Below are positions 1-5,932 of a stretch of DNA of 11,719 bases, piece after piece. The notes under the pieces are model-generated. The model was not told the DNA's origin, did no database searches, and saw nothing but the letters and a program-made list of their open reading frames with translations. The number at the start of each line of letters is the position of its first letter. The first letter of the stretch is position 1. The stretch comes from Streptococcus sp. UBA6071. Lineage in GTDB: Bacteria > Bacillota > Bacilli > Lactobacillales > Streptococcaceae. The position numbers and the translations under genes are program-made. The stretch spans positions 1 to 11,719 of the forward strand of contig DIXV01000069.1 in assembly GCA_002436115.1 (NCBI GenBank), given 5' to 3'.

Positions 1-2
1 TA

Positions 3-167
3 GTAGGTCTAATGGGAGGCCTGTGTCTGGTCGTTATAACAGGAAGTGTAGCTCCTTTCTTGAGTGTCAATTATTACACGATGTATGGAACAGGGCTGGT
101 GCTACTATCAGGTCTTTTATATAAAAGATTAGAAAAGAAGACATTACAGTTGACCTCCCTTTGCTAA
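3..167 (+). CDS. 3' end of an integral membrane protein gene (5' part lies outside the window)
   Basis: An open frame runs in from the window edge without a start and ends at TAA 165-167, giving 54 residues. The sequence is strongly hydrophobic, with two probable membrane segments (about residues 2-20 and 27-41) separated by a short loop. It then ends in a basic stretch (KRLEKK) and a short tail. This is the look of the C-terminus of a polytopic transporter or permease, but the family cannot be named from so short a piece. The frame immediately to the right, offset by one base, continues with coding-like residues (DITVDLP...) and another hydrophobic segment. The true C-terminus may therefore have been cut off by a one-base indel near 130-145. 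Membership of the same transcription unit as the small reading frame at 194 and the terminator at 297 is inferred from spacing. Confidence 0.5.
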   Translation, partial: VGLMGGLCLVVITGSVAPFLSVNYYTMYGTGLVLLSGLLYKRLEKKTLQLTSLC

Positions 168-193
168 CTGGAGATGTAGGGTTGGGAGATTTC

Positions 194-277
194 ATGAAAC
201 CTACGATCTCATGTGTCCTATTAATAGCGGTCTTTCTTGTAGGGTCGTGTGTCCTATTTAGAAAAATGCCATTATAG
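194..277 (+). CDS. Possible 27-residue single-span membrane peptide, or frame-shifted tail of the upstream gene
   Basis: ATG at 194 is preceded by a GGGAG ribosome-binding site (184-188) at 5 bases. The frame encodes 27 residues: a short N-terminus with one lysine, a hydrophobic stretch of about 19 residues ending near VGSC, then an Arg-Lys pair before the stop at 275-277. It sits 20 bases before a strong terminator, which fits the last gene of an operon. VGSC loosely resembles a lipobox, but almost nothing follows it. The same frame is open leftwards to about 122 and reads LPLLTGD just before the hydrophobic part. It could thus be the displaced end of the preceding membrane protein, or a decayed sortase signal (one residue longer than LPxTG). 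No function is claimed. Confidence 0.28.
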   Translation: MKPTISCVLLIAVFLVGSCVLFRKMPL

Positions 278-296
278 AGCAAGTAGCCTATAGCTG

Positions 297-330
297 AGCC
301 TGACCGTCCAAATGACGGTCAGGCTATTTT
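297..330 (+). terminator. Rho-independent terminator after the left-edge genes
   Basis: A perfect 12-bp stem (297-308 pairs with 314-325) closes a 5-base loop (CAAAT) and is followed by a short T run (327-330). The arm AGCCTGACCGTC is GC-rich. No convergent gene lies on the other strand and no T run flanks it on that side, so it most likely ends the left-edge + strand transcript. Confidence 0.85.
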
Positions 331-561
331 GGATGAGAGTTTCATCTGAATGCTCGTTCTAAAAGAAGATAGGGTGGCATCTGGGTGAAGTTTAGTTCTC
401 TACAGGGAAAATGTATAGCTCAAGATAAGAAAAGAACTTTGTAGGCATCTTGATTTGGGTTCTGACGCCACTAGGACTTGTTAAGATGTTTTTTGCTAAA
501 CGTTATTGTGGTTGATGCAAAGACTGTCTTTTACAGTTTCCTCTCAACATCTTGCATTTCT

Positions 562-597
562 TTTTAACCTCTTACCTCTTAATTTTTACCACTTGCC
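562..597 (+). promoter_or_regulatory. Candidate LytTR-type operator: direct repeat with 21-bp period
   Basis: TTTTaACCtCTTaCC (562-576) is repeated as TTTTtACCaCTTgCC (583-597), with 12 of 15 positions identical and a repeat period of exactly 21 bp, two helical turns. A further ACCtCTT copy lies between them (574-580). LytTR-domain activators typically bind two short direct repeats about 21 bp centre to centre, tens of bases upstream of a -10 element. Here the second repeat lies about 32 bases before a candidate extended -10, and a LytTR gene is encoded in the adjacent cassette. The tract is T/C-rich, so chance similarity is possible. Confidence 0.4.
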
Positions 598-625
598 AAC
601 AAAGTAGTCCAAATGCTTGTTTTTT

Positions 626-634
626 TGTTAAGAT
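626..634 (+). promoter_or_regulatory. Putative extended -10 promoter for the ABC transporter genes
   Basis: TGTTAAGAT is a TGn extension plus TAAGAT (629-634), a five-of-six match to TATAAT. No -35 hexamer is visible 16-18 bases upstream, as expected of a promoter needing an activator or relying on the extended -10. The start site would fall near 641, leaving a very short leader before the AGGAGA site (645-650), which weakens the call. Confidence 0.35.
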
Positions 635-655
635 AAAGTCAGAAAGGAGAGAGAA

Positions 656-1507
656 ATGCTAATTAGAACAAAAGATTTAACAAAAGCCTACAATGGTAAA
701 ACTGTTTTGGATAAACTGAATTTAGACATTGCTAAGGGGCAGTTTCTGGCCTATATTGGGACCAATGGTGCTGGGAAATCAACCACTATCAAGATGTTGA
801 CGGGGTTGCTAAAACCAAGTAGGGGTCAAATTATTGTGAAGAAGGGTCTGAGGATTGGCATGGTCTTTCAGGACAGTGTGCTAGATAATGAGCTGACCGT
901 TTTAGATAATCTAAAAAGCCGTTTTGCTCTTTATAAACATCGGGATAAATCCAGGTATGATGAGTTGATTAACCTGCTTGACTTAAAAGAACTGCTTAAG
1001 CAGAAGTATGGCCATCTGTCGGGTGGTCAGAGACGGCGAGTGGATATTGCTCGTGCCCTCATTAACCGACCCGAACTCCTCTTTCTGGATGAACCAACAA
1101 CTGGACTTGATATCCAGACCCGTCAGGCAATCTGGGCCTTGCTCAGTCAATTGCAAAAAAAAGAAGGTCTGACTATCTTTTTAACGACCCATTATCTGGA
1201 AGAGGCTGAACACGCTGATATGACCTATATCATTGATAGGGGCAAGGTCTTGGCAGAGGGGTCTGCTCGGAAACTCAAGGAAAGATATGCCAAAAATAGC
1301 CTCCTTATCCAAACGAATCAGACCGAAGCTTTTCAAGGTTTGGATTATGAGCTGATAGAGGATGGCCGCCTCCTTTTTAAGGGGCTTGATCTAGCAGAAA
1401 CACTTGATCTTCTCTCTCAACATAGAACGATCATCACAGATTTTGATTTTAAAAAGGGAGAGATGAATGATGTCTTTCTCACTCTTACAGGAAGGGAGAT
1501 GATATAG
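656..1507 (+). CDS. ABC transporter ATP-binding protein (ABC-2 drug/bacteriocin export type)
   Basis: This 283-residue protein is the cytoplasmic ATPase of an ABC exporter, working with the permease encoded immediately downstream. All nucleotide-binding motifs are intact: Walker A GTNGAGKST at 35-43, Q-loop Gln72, signature LSGGQ at 121-125, Walker B LLFLDE at 141-146, D-loop GLD at 150-152 and switch His179. Residues after about 205 form the variable C-terminal extension usual in DrrA/CcmA-type ATPases. The start at 656 follows an AGGAGA site (645-650) by 5 bases. The stop abuts the permease ATG directly (1505-1507 then 1508), so the two are almost certainly co-translated. The substrate cannot be read from the sequence. 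Linkage to a LytTR/DUF3021 pair suggests a transporter for a drug, bacteriocin, peptide or lipid, as inference only. Confidence 0.93.
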   Translation: MLIRTKDLTKAYNGKTVLDKLNLDIAKGQFLAYIGTNGAGKSTTIKMLTGLLKPSRGQIIVKKGLRIGMVFQDSVLDNELTVLDNLKSRFALYKHRDKSRYDELINLLDLKELLKQKYGHLSGGQRRRVDIARALINRPELLFLDEPTTGLDIQTRQAIWALLSQLQKKEGLTIFLTTHYLEEAEHADMTYIIDRGKVLAEGSARKLKERYAKNSLLIQTNQTEAFQGLDYELIEDGRLLFKGLDLAETLDLLSQHRTIITDFDFKKGEMNDVFLTLTGREMI

Positions 1508-2383
1508 ATGCTTGCTATGACTAATCGAAATCTCAAAATTTACTTTAATAATAAAGCTAGTGTTTTCTTTTCTCTTTTAGGGACGATGATTGCTTTTGGC
1601 CTTTATTTGTTGTTTTTACAAAAAAATATGAGCGATGGTTTGTCCCGACTGCCAGATTCGGAAGTGATACTTGATAACTGGCTTATGGGTGGGTCAATTG
1701 CATTGGCTGGTATGACAACTACCTGGAGCGTCGTTTCCCAATTGGCAGCAGACAAGGAGACTCACAAATTAGATGACCTTCTCCTGACAGACAGTACCTT
1801 TTTTAGATTGAATATGGGCTATCTACTCAGTGCCAGTTTGGTTGGTTTTGTCATGCAGACCATTACGTTTAGCTTCATGTCCCTTTATTTTTATACGCAG
1901 CACGGCTTGAGTTTGGAGTTATCGCGTTTACCCAGTTTACTCTTCATAATGGTTTTAAATGCTGTGCTTCACTCTGCTTTGGGGCTTTCGGCTCTACAAT
2001 TTATTAAAACCCTAGTGGTAGTAGAACGATTGTCTGTTATTATCGGGACGATTTCTGGCTTTCTAATTGGTCTCTATATGCCTATCGGTGCCTTTCCAGA
2101 TTTTGCTCAGACCATTACCAAGCTGACACCAGGCGCTTATGTAGCAGCAGCTTTTCGACAGGTCTTGTTGACAGGTCATTTGACAGATAGTAGTCTGGGA
2201 GGTCTAGATCTTAAGGCTTATCTGGGTGTCGGACTCAAGCTTGGGGATTTGATTAATCTCAGAGAGACTATCGTGATTCTTATAGGATTTATCTTGGTTA
2301 GCCTCCTGCTATTAGCTATCCTCGTAGCGGTAAAAGGTCGCAAAAAGTTAAGAGGAAACAAACAAATTGATTTAAAGCTCTAA
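1508..2383 (+). CDS. ABC-2 type transporter permease
   Basis: This 291-residue integral membrane protein has six predicted spans at about 17-37, 57-79, 102-129, 142-165, 173-195 and 254-276, the standard ABC-2 permease layout. The segment between spans 5 and 6 (about 193-220) has the family's typical extracellular loop, with Gly-Ala-Phe-Pro followed by a Pro-Gly-Ala-Tyr motif and an Arg. The C-terminus is short, basic and cytoplasmic. The start at 1508 directly follows the ATPase stop, with GGAAGGGAG (about 1490-1499) as ribosome-binding site inside the ATPase gene; an ATG three codons later is a possible alternative. It should form the channel half of the exporter, probably as a dimer with two ATPase copies. 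Substrate unknown. Confidence 0.88.
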   Translation: MLAMTNRNLKIYFNNKASVFFSLLGTMIAFGLYLLFLQKNMSDGLSRLPDSEVILDNWLMGGSIALAGMTTTWSVVSQLAADKETHKLDDLLLTDSTFFRLNMGYLLSASLVGFVMQTITFSFMSLYFYTQHGLSLELSRLPSLLFIMVLNAVLHSALGLSALQFIKTLVVVERLSVIIGTISGFLIGLYMPIGAFPDFAQTITKLTPGAYVAAAFRQVLLTGHLTDSSLGGLDLKAYLGVGLKLGDLINLRETIVILIGFILVSLLLLAILVAVKGRKKLRGNKQIDLKL

Positions 2384-2419
2384 TCTCCCGATCTGGAGTG
2401 GTAGAGATCTAGTGGGATA

Positions 2420-2428
2420 TGGTATAAT
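2420..2428 (+). promoter_or_regulatory. Extended -10 promoter for the LytTR/DUF3021 pair
   Basis: TGGTATAAT is a perfect TATAAT (2423-2428) with a TGn extension. There is no recognisable -35 17 bases upstream. It lies 33 bases before the GTG start at 2461. Just upstream is an imperfect dyad (CTCTA 2378-2382 with TAGAG 2402-2406; CTCC 2385-2388 with GGAG 2395-2398). AGTGG also occurs twice, 14 bases apart (2397 and 2411). These could be an operator. The regulator pair can therefore be transcribed separately from the transporter genes. Confidence 0.72.
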
Positions 2429-2460
2429 AGGGGAATTAAGGCGGATAAGGAGATTATGGG

Positions 2461-2916
2461 GTGCAGTATTCTTTTCAAGCAGACAAGCATTTAGAAAGTG
2501 GTGAGCTTGAAGTGGTGGTTAAAAGCAAGGCGCATACACCGGAGGTTCAAGCTTTGCTGAATTATCTCCATCGCTATAAGTCCGAAAATTTGGACATCAT
2601 TCCACTGAAGACCAGTGATCGGATTGAGATGGTCAAGGTTTCTGATATTATTTTAGTGGATGTTGACGGTACTGATCTCCTTATTGACACGAGGTACGGT
2701 CAGCTGAGAACCAAGGAGCGACTTTATAAGTTTCAGGAACGCGTTAATCACCCAGATCTCCTTCAAATTTCCAAACATGCCTTAATCAATATTAATCACC
2801 TTGACTACTTAGAGGATAGTTTTTCGGGTGCCATGACAGCATTTTTGAGCAATAAAATCAAGACAACAGTTAGTCGGAAATACCTGAAAGATCTTGCCAA
2901 ATATCTGGGACTGTAA
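2461..2916 (+). CDS. Stand-alone LytTR-domain transcriptional regulator
   Basis: This 151-residue protein has a LytTR DNA-binding domain filling roughly residues 45-150 and no receiver domain, so it is not a classical response regulator. Family features visible are the early beta strands with DRIEMVKVSDIILVDVDG, the QISKHALININHLDYLE core and the closing TVSRKYLKDLAKYLGL. The first 40 residues form a short extra segment. The start is GTG at 2461, chosen because AAGGAG (2447-2452) lies 8 bases upstream; an ATG at 2456 is in another frame and stops within 12 codons. The stop at 2914-2916 is 11 bases before the DUF3021 gene. In streptococcal LytTR regulatory systems such as S. mutans HdrRM and BrsRM, a small LytTR activator is held in check by a membrane partner encoded next to it. 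The same logic is inferred here, with the ABC genes and its own operon as likely targets. Confidence 0.9.
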   Translation: MQYSFQADKHLESGELEVVVKSKAHTPEVQALLNYLHRYKSENLDIIPLKTSDRIEMVKVSDIILVDVDGTDLLIDTRYGQLRTKERLYKFQERVNHPDLLQISKHALININHLDYLEDSFSGAMTAFLSNKIKTTVSRKYLKDLAKYLGL

Positions 2917-2927
2917 AGGAGAAACAG

Positions 2928-3332
2928 ATGAGAAAAAGTGTATTAGTTTTTATTATTGGTGTCGGTATCGGCAATGTCATCAGCTTTCTCAATCTCTGGG
3001 GGTATGGATTTAGGGAGATTTCTCTGTCAACTTGGGCGAGTATTTCGTTATTGAGTGGTTTTATCGGTCTTGTTAGCCTCGTTTTTGACATAGAAGCTCT
3101 TCCTTTTAAAAAAGCTCTTCCCCTACATTTTGTTTTTGTGTTAGGTATCGTTGCCCTCATGAACTGGTTTAATGGCTGGAAGGCAGGTATTCTATCGGTT
3201 CGTTTTCTTCTTTTCTTTGTCTTGATTTATCTTGTGGTTTGGGGGTTAGTTGCTTATTTGAACCATCAGCAGATTTCAAAAATTAATATGAAACTTCAAG
3301 AACGAAAAAAGAAGACCTTACAAAAAAAATAA
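2928..3332 (+). CDS. DUF3021 family four-helix membrane protein, probable partner of the LytTR regulator
   Basis: This 134-residue protein has four predicted membrane spans (about 4-24, 36-54, 63-84 and 90-112) and a long, very basic cytoplasmic tail (113-134, rich in Lys and Arg). The size, topology and position just after a LytTR gene match the DUF3021 family. The start at 2928 follows AGGAG (2917-2921) that overlaps the LytTR stop region, indicating tight co-expression. By analogy with membrane inhibitors of LytTR regulatory systems it probably sequesters or inactivates the regulator until a membrane signal arrives. No enzymatic motif is seen. The direct evidence is membership and linkage; the inhibitory role is inference. 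A terminator follows 8 bases after the stop. Confidence 0.82.
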   Translation: MRKSVLVFIIGVGIGNVISFLNLWGYGFREISLSTWASISLLSGFIGLVSLVFDIEALPFKKALPLHFVFVLGIVALMNWFNGWKAGILSVRFLLFFVLIYLVVWGLVAYLNHQQISKINMKLQERKKKTLQKK

Positions 3333-3340
3333 GTTACTGA

Positions 3341-3370
3341 GAATTCTTGACAGGGTCAGGAGTTCTTTTT
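3341..3370 (+). terminator. Rho-independent terminator closing the LytTR/DUF3021 unit
   Basis: An 11-bp stem (GAATTCTTGAC 3341-3351 with GTCAGGAGTTC 3355-3365, including two G-T wobbles) encloses a 3-base AGG loop and is followed by five T (3366-3370). It starts 9 bases after the DUF3021 stop and separates the accessory cassette from the xseA operon. Confidence 0.85.
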
Positions 3371-3419
3371 ATTAGCCAAGAGAAAGTAAAGAAAATCCTA
3401 AGCGAAATAGCTTATTTTT

Positions 3420-3428
3420 TGGTATAAT
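3420..3428 (+). promoter_or_regulatory. Extended -10 promoter of the xseA-recN operon
   Basis: TGGTATAAT: perfect TATAAT at 3423-3428 with a TGn extension, identical to the LytTR promoter core. No clear -35 is present. The start site would be near 3435, giving a leader of about 90 bases before the xseA start. The leader contains an ATG at 3442 that opens a four-codon frame ending in TGA. Confidence 0.75.
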
Positions 3429-3527
3429 GGATTGTATATTTATGGGCTTGTGTTGATGGTCTTTCTTGTCAGAGGAGATAAGAATAAGATGGGAGCTCCA
3501 CTAACTATTTTAGGAAGGAAGGGGTTA

Positions 3528-4871
3528 ATGGTTTCGTATTTATCGGTCACGCATTTGACCAAGTACCTCAAACTAAAATTTGATAAGGATCCCTATCTGG
3601 AGCGGGTTTACTTGACAGGACAAGTGTCGAACTTCCGTCGCCGTCCGAATCACCAGTATTTTTCGCTAAAGGATGAAGGAGCCGTTATCCAAGCGACTAT
3701 CTGGGGAGGAGTCTATCGCAAGCTGGGCTTTGACCTAGAAGAAGGAATGAAAATCAATGTTATCGGTCGCGTTCAACTCTACGAACCGGGTGGTAGCTAT
3801 TCTATTGTTATTGAAAAAGCAGAGCCTGATGGCATCGGTGCTCTGGCTATTCAGTTTGAGCAGCTCAAAAAAAAGTTAACGGAGGAAGGCTATTTCAAGC
3901 CAGAACATAAACAGGTTCTGCCTCAGTTTGTCAGGAAAATAGGGGTCATTACGAGCCCAAGTGGAGCTGTTATTCGGGATATCATCACCACTGTCAGCAG
4001 ACGATTCCAAGGAGTAGAGATAATTCTCTTTCCGACAAAGGTTCAAGGAGAAGGTGCCAGCTCAGAGATTGTTGCCAGTATTCAAAAAGCTAACGAACAG
4101 GCAGCGTTAGACATCTTGATTGTCGGTCGTGGTGGAGGTTCTATTGAAGACCTTTGGGCCTTTAATGAGGAGAGTGTTGTCCGAGCAATCTTTGAGTCTC
4201 GTCTGCCTATCATCTCTTCAGTTGGGCATGAGACAGATACAACTCTAGCAGACTTTGTTGCGGACAGACGGGCGGCTACGCCAACAGCGGCAGCAGAACT
4301 GGCTACCCCTGTAACCAAAGCTGATGTAATCAATCACTTGAACAAACAAGAAAACAGAGCCTATACGGCTGTCTTAAACCATATTCGTTTCAAGCAAGAA
4401 CGTTTGCGTAAGGTGACCGAGTCAGTTATCTTTCGTCAACCAGAGAGGTTATATGACGCCCACCTACAAAAAGGGGATCAGTTGTTAGCTAGATTGCAGC
4501 AGTCTATGAGGCAGCTTTATAGGCAGTGTCAGCATCGTTTTAATCTAGCACAGCAGTCTCTTATGGGACAGGACTTTCTAGGAAGCGTTTCTAGTTATCA
4601 GCATCGTGTTTTACAAGACAAGCGTCTTCTCAAAAGCCACATGGCTAATCTATACGATGCCAAGATGCTTAAGGCAGAAAAATTAAGCGAGGCCTTAATG
4701 CTACTAGACACGAGTCGTATTATTGCTAGAGGTTATGCAATGGTTCAGCAATCGGGACATGTCCTTGAAAGTGTCACCCAAGTCGATCAGAAACACCCCT
4801 TGACAATTCAGATGAGGGATGGTCAATTAATTACTGAGGTAAAAGATGTCAAACAAGAAGAAAACATTTGA
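3528..4871 (+). CDS. xseA: Exodeoxyribonuclease VII large subunit
   Basis: Exonuclease VII degrades single-stranded DNA from both ends and acts in DNA repair; XseA is the catalytic, DNA-binding large subunit. With the start at 3528 the protein has 447 residues, close to the B. subtilis and S. pyogenes enzymes. Seen: an N-terminal OB-fold (about 5-105, including YLTGQVSNF and HQYFSLKD); the conserved [16 protein letters not shown] block (200-215); GHETD at 233-237; the [12 protein letters not shown] segment just after; then a long helical, Gln-rich coiled region (about 270-400); and a C-terminal GYAMV segment. The frame is open upstream and in-frame ATGs exist at 3456 and 3489. 3528 was chosen because family proteins begin with a short peptide directly before YLSV-LTKYLK and because a GGAAGGAAGGGG site (3513-3524) precedes it. 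The 3' end overlaps xseB by 26 bases, coupling synthesis of the two subunits. Confidence 0.96.
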   Translation: MVSYLSVTHLTKYLKLKFDKDPYLERVYLTGQVSNFRRRPNHQYFSLKDEGAVIQATIWGGVYRKLGFDLEEGMKINVIGRVQLYEPGGSYSIVIEKAEPDGIGALAIQFEQLKKKLTEEGYFKPEHKQVLPQFVRKIGVITSPSGAVIRDIITTVSRRFQGVEIILFPTKVQGEGASSEIVASIQKANEQAALDILIVGRGGGSIEDLWAFNEESVVRAIFESRLPIISSVGHETDTTLADFVADRRAATPTAAAELATPVTKADVINHLNKQENRAYTAVLNHIRFKQERLRKVTESVIFRQPERLYDAHLQKGDQLLARLQQSMRQLYRQCQHRFNLAQQSLMGQDFLGSVSSYQHRVLQDKRLLKSHMANLYDAKMLKAEKLSEALMLLDTSRIIARGYAMVQQSGHVLESVTQVDQKHPLTIQMRDGQLITEVKDVKQEENI

Positions 4872-5064
4872 AGAAAATTTAAAGCAGTTGGAAGAGATTG
4901 TCCAAAAATTAGAGTCGGGCGATGTGCCCTTAGAAGAAGCTCTAACAGAGTTTCAAAAGGGGATGGTCTTATCCAAAGACTTGCAAAAAACATTATCTAA
5001 GGCAGAAGAAACCTTGGTCAAGGTGATGCAGGAGGATGGAACAGAAGCGGAGTTCAATGGATAA
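4846..5064 (+). CDS. xseB: Exodeoxyribonuclease VII small subunit
   Basis: This 72-residue protein matches the family's usual 70-80 residues. It consists of two amphipathic helices (about 7-23 and 29-60). The hallmark [19 protein letters not shown] opening leads into [13 protein letters not shown]. Several copies bind the coiled-coil region of XseA to form the active exonuclease. The start at 4846 has GAGGT at 4836-4840, 5 bases upstream, all within the end of xseA. The acidic C-terminal tail is typical. Its last eight bases overlap the ispA start (ATGGATAA, 5057-5064). Confidence 0.95.
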   Translation: MSNKKKTFEENLKQLEEIVQKLESGDVPLEEALTEFQKGMVLSKDLQKTLSKAEETLVKVMQEDGTEAEFNG

Positions 5065-5932
5065 AAAAAGGAAAATCGCCAATGTCAATCGTGCTATCCT
5101 TGATTTTTACCAAGGAGCCGAGGTTTCAGATCGTCTGGTTCAAGCGATTCTCTATTCGGTTGAGGCAGGTGGCAAGAGAATCAGGCCTTTAATCTTTCTG
5201 GATATGTTGGAGGCTTTGGGGCTCGAACTAGAGGAGAGCCATTTTCAAATAGCTGCAAGTGTAGAAATGATCCATACAGGAAGTCTCATCCACGATGATT
5301 TGCCAGCTATGGATAACGATGATTACCGTCGAGGTCGTTTGACCAACCACAGGCAGTTTGATGAAGCAACGGCTATTCTGGCAGGGGACAGTCTCTTTTT
5401 AGACCCCTTTGGCCTACTTTCTGAAATTGATTTGCCGTCAGAGATTAAGGTGCGTCTAATCGCTGAGCTATCTAAAGCATCAGGGGTGAAAGGAATGGTG
5501 GCTGGTCAGATGTTAGACATCTTATCAGAGGGACAGAACGTAGCATTAGAACAGCTACAAGCTATCCATGCCAATAAAACGGGTGCCTTATTGACCTTTC
5601 CTTTTCTAGCAGCTGGTTTAGTGGCTCAGGTGCCCTCAAATACGTTGATTCAGCTCCGTCAAGTGGGGGAGTTGCTTGGTTTAGCTTTTCAAGTTAGAGA
5701 TGACATTTTAGACCTAACTGTAGAATTTGACAAGCTTGGAAAAACACCAGGCAAGGATCTTTTGGCAGAGAAGTCCACTTATCCATCTCTATTAGGCTTA
5801 GAGCCATCTTATCAGTTCCTTAATCAAAGTCTCAACCAGGCGCAGACCATTTTAGAGGAAGCGGCAACGGATTACCCTTTTGAGCCGCAATCAATTCAGA
5901 ACTTGATAGAAAGTTTGAGGTTACATGGCTAA
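5057..5932 (+). CDS. ispA: Short-chain polyprenyl diphosphate synthase (farnesyl/geranylgeranyl type)
   Basis: The enzyme condenses isopentenyl diphosphate onto allylic diphosphates, feeding undecaprenyl-phosphate synthesis for cell-wall assembly. It has 291 residues, all alpha-helical in this family. Motifs: GGKRIRP at 38-44; the first Asp-rich motif [10 protein letters not shown] at 80-89 followed by RRG; Lys-Thr of the NKTGAL segment; and the second Asp-rich motif DDILD at 215-219 followed by GKTPGKD (228-234). The fifth residue before the first motif is Gly75 (HTGSLIHDD), where classical bacterial farnesyl diphosphate synthases have Tyr. In the Geobacillus enzyme, loss of this Tyr lets chains grow longer, so the product may be geranylgeranyl diphosphate rather than farnesyl diphosphate. 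ATG 5057 is preferred over 5036, because the upstream AGGAGG abuts 5036 with no spacing whereas CGGAG (5048-5052) sits 4 bases before 5057. It overlaps xseB and tlyA by eight bases each. Confidence 0.94.
   Translation: MDKKRKIANVNRAILDFYQGAEVSDRLVQAILYSVEAGGKRIRPLIFLDMLEALGLELEESHFQIAASVEMIHTGSLIHDDLPAMDNDDYRRGRLTNHRQFDEATAILAGDSLFLDPFGLLSEIDLPSEIKVRLIAELSKASGVKGMVAGQMLDILSEGQNVALEQLQAIHANKTGALLTFPFLAAGLVAQVPSNTLIQLRQVGELLGLAFQVRDDILDLTVEFDKLGKTPGKDLLAEKSTYPSLLGLEPSYQFLNQSLNQAQTILEEAATDYPFEPQSIQNLIESLRLHG

Larger units (their letters stand above)
331..655. other. Gene-free stretch of about 325 bases upstream of the ABC operon
   Basis: No reading frame with a plausible start and ribosome-binding site is present. 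The longest stop-free stretch noted is 36 codons on the minus strand (395-502), without a start. Structure seen: a 7-bp hairpin (521-527 with 533-539, loop CTTTT); an 8-bp inverted repeat AAGATGTT / AACATCTT (483-490 and 546-553) enclosing that hairpin; and a T/C-rich tract from 561 to 594 with direct repeats, annotated separately. The left half may be a gene remnant or an untranslated RNA; nothing identifies it. Confidence 0.5.

Noticed and set aside
67..282. 71-codon open frame on the minus strand
   Set aside because: It lacks a convincing ribosome-binding site and runs antisense to two + strand frames with membrane-protein character.
2870..3160. 96-codon minus-strand frame
   Set aside because: It is a shadow of the DUF3021 gene, which has a strong ribosome-binding site, clear membrane topology and family match on the + strand.
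3432..3527. N-terminal extension of xseA by 32 codons from a TTG
   Set aside because: The added residues do not resemble exonuclease VII, the TTG would sit at or before the likely transcription start, and 3528 has a strong ribosome-binding site and the family N-terminus.
4082..4333. 83-codon minus-strand frame, Ala/Ser-rich
   Set aside because: It lies opposite the most conserved part of xseA; its composition is explained by the complementary strand of the GRGGGS and ATPTAAAE coding region.
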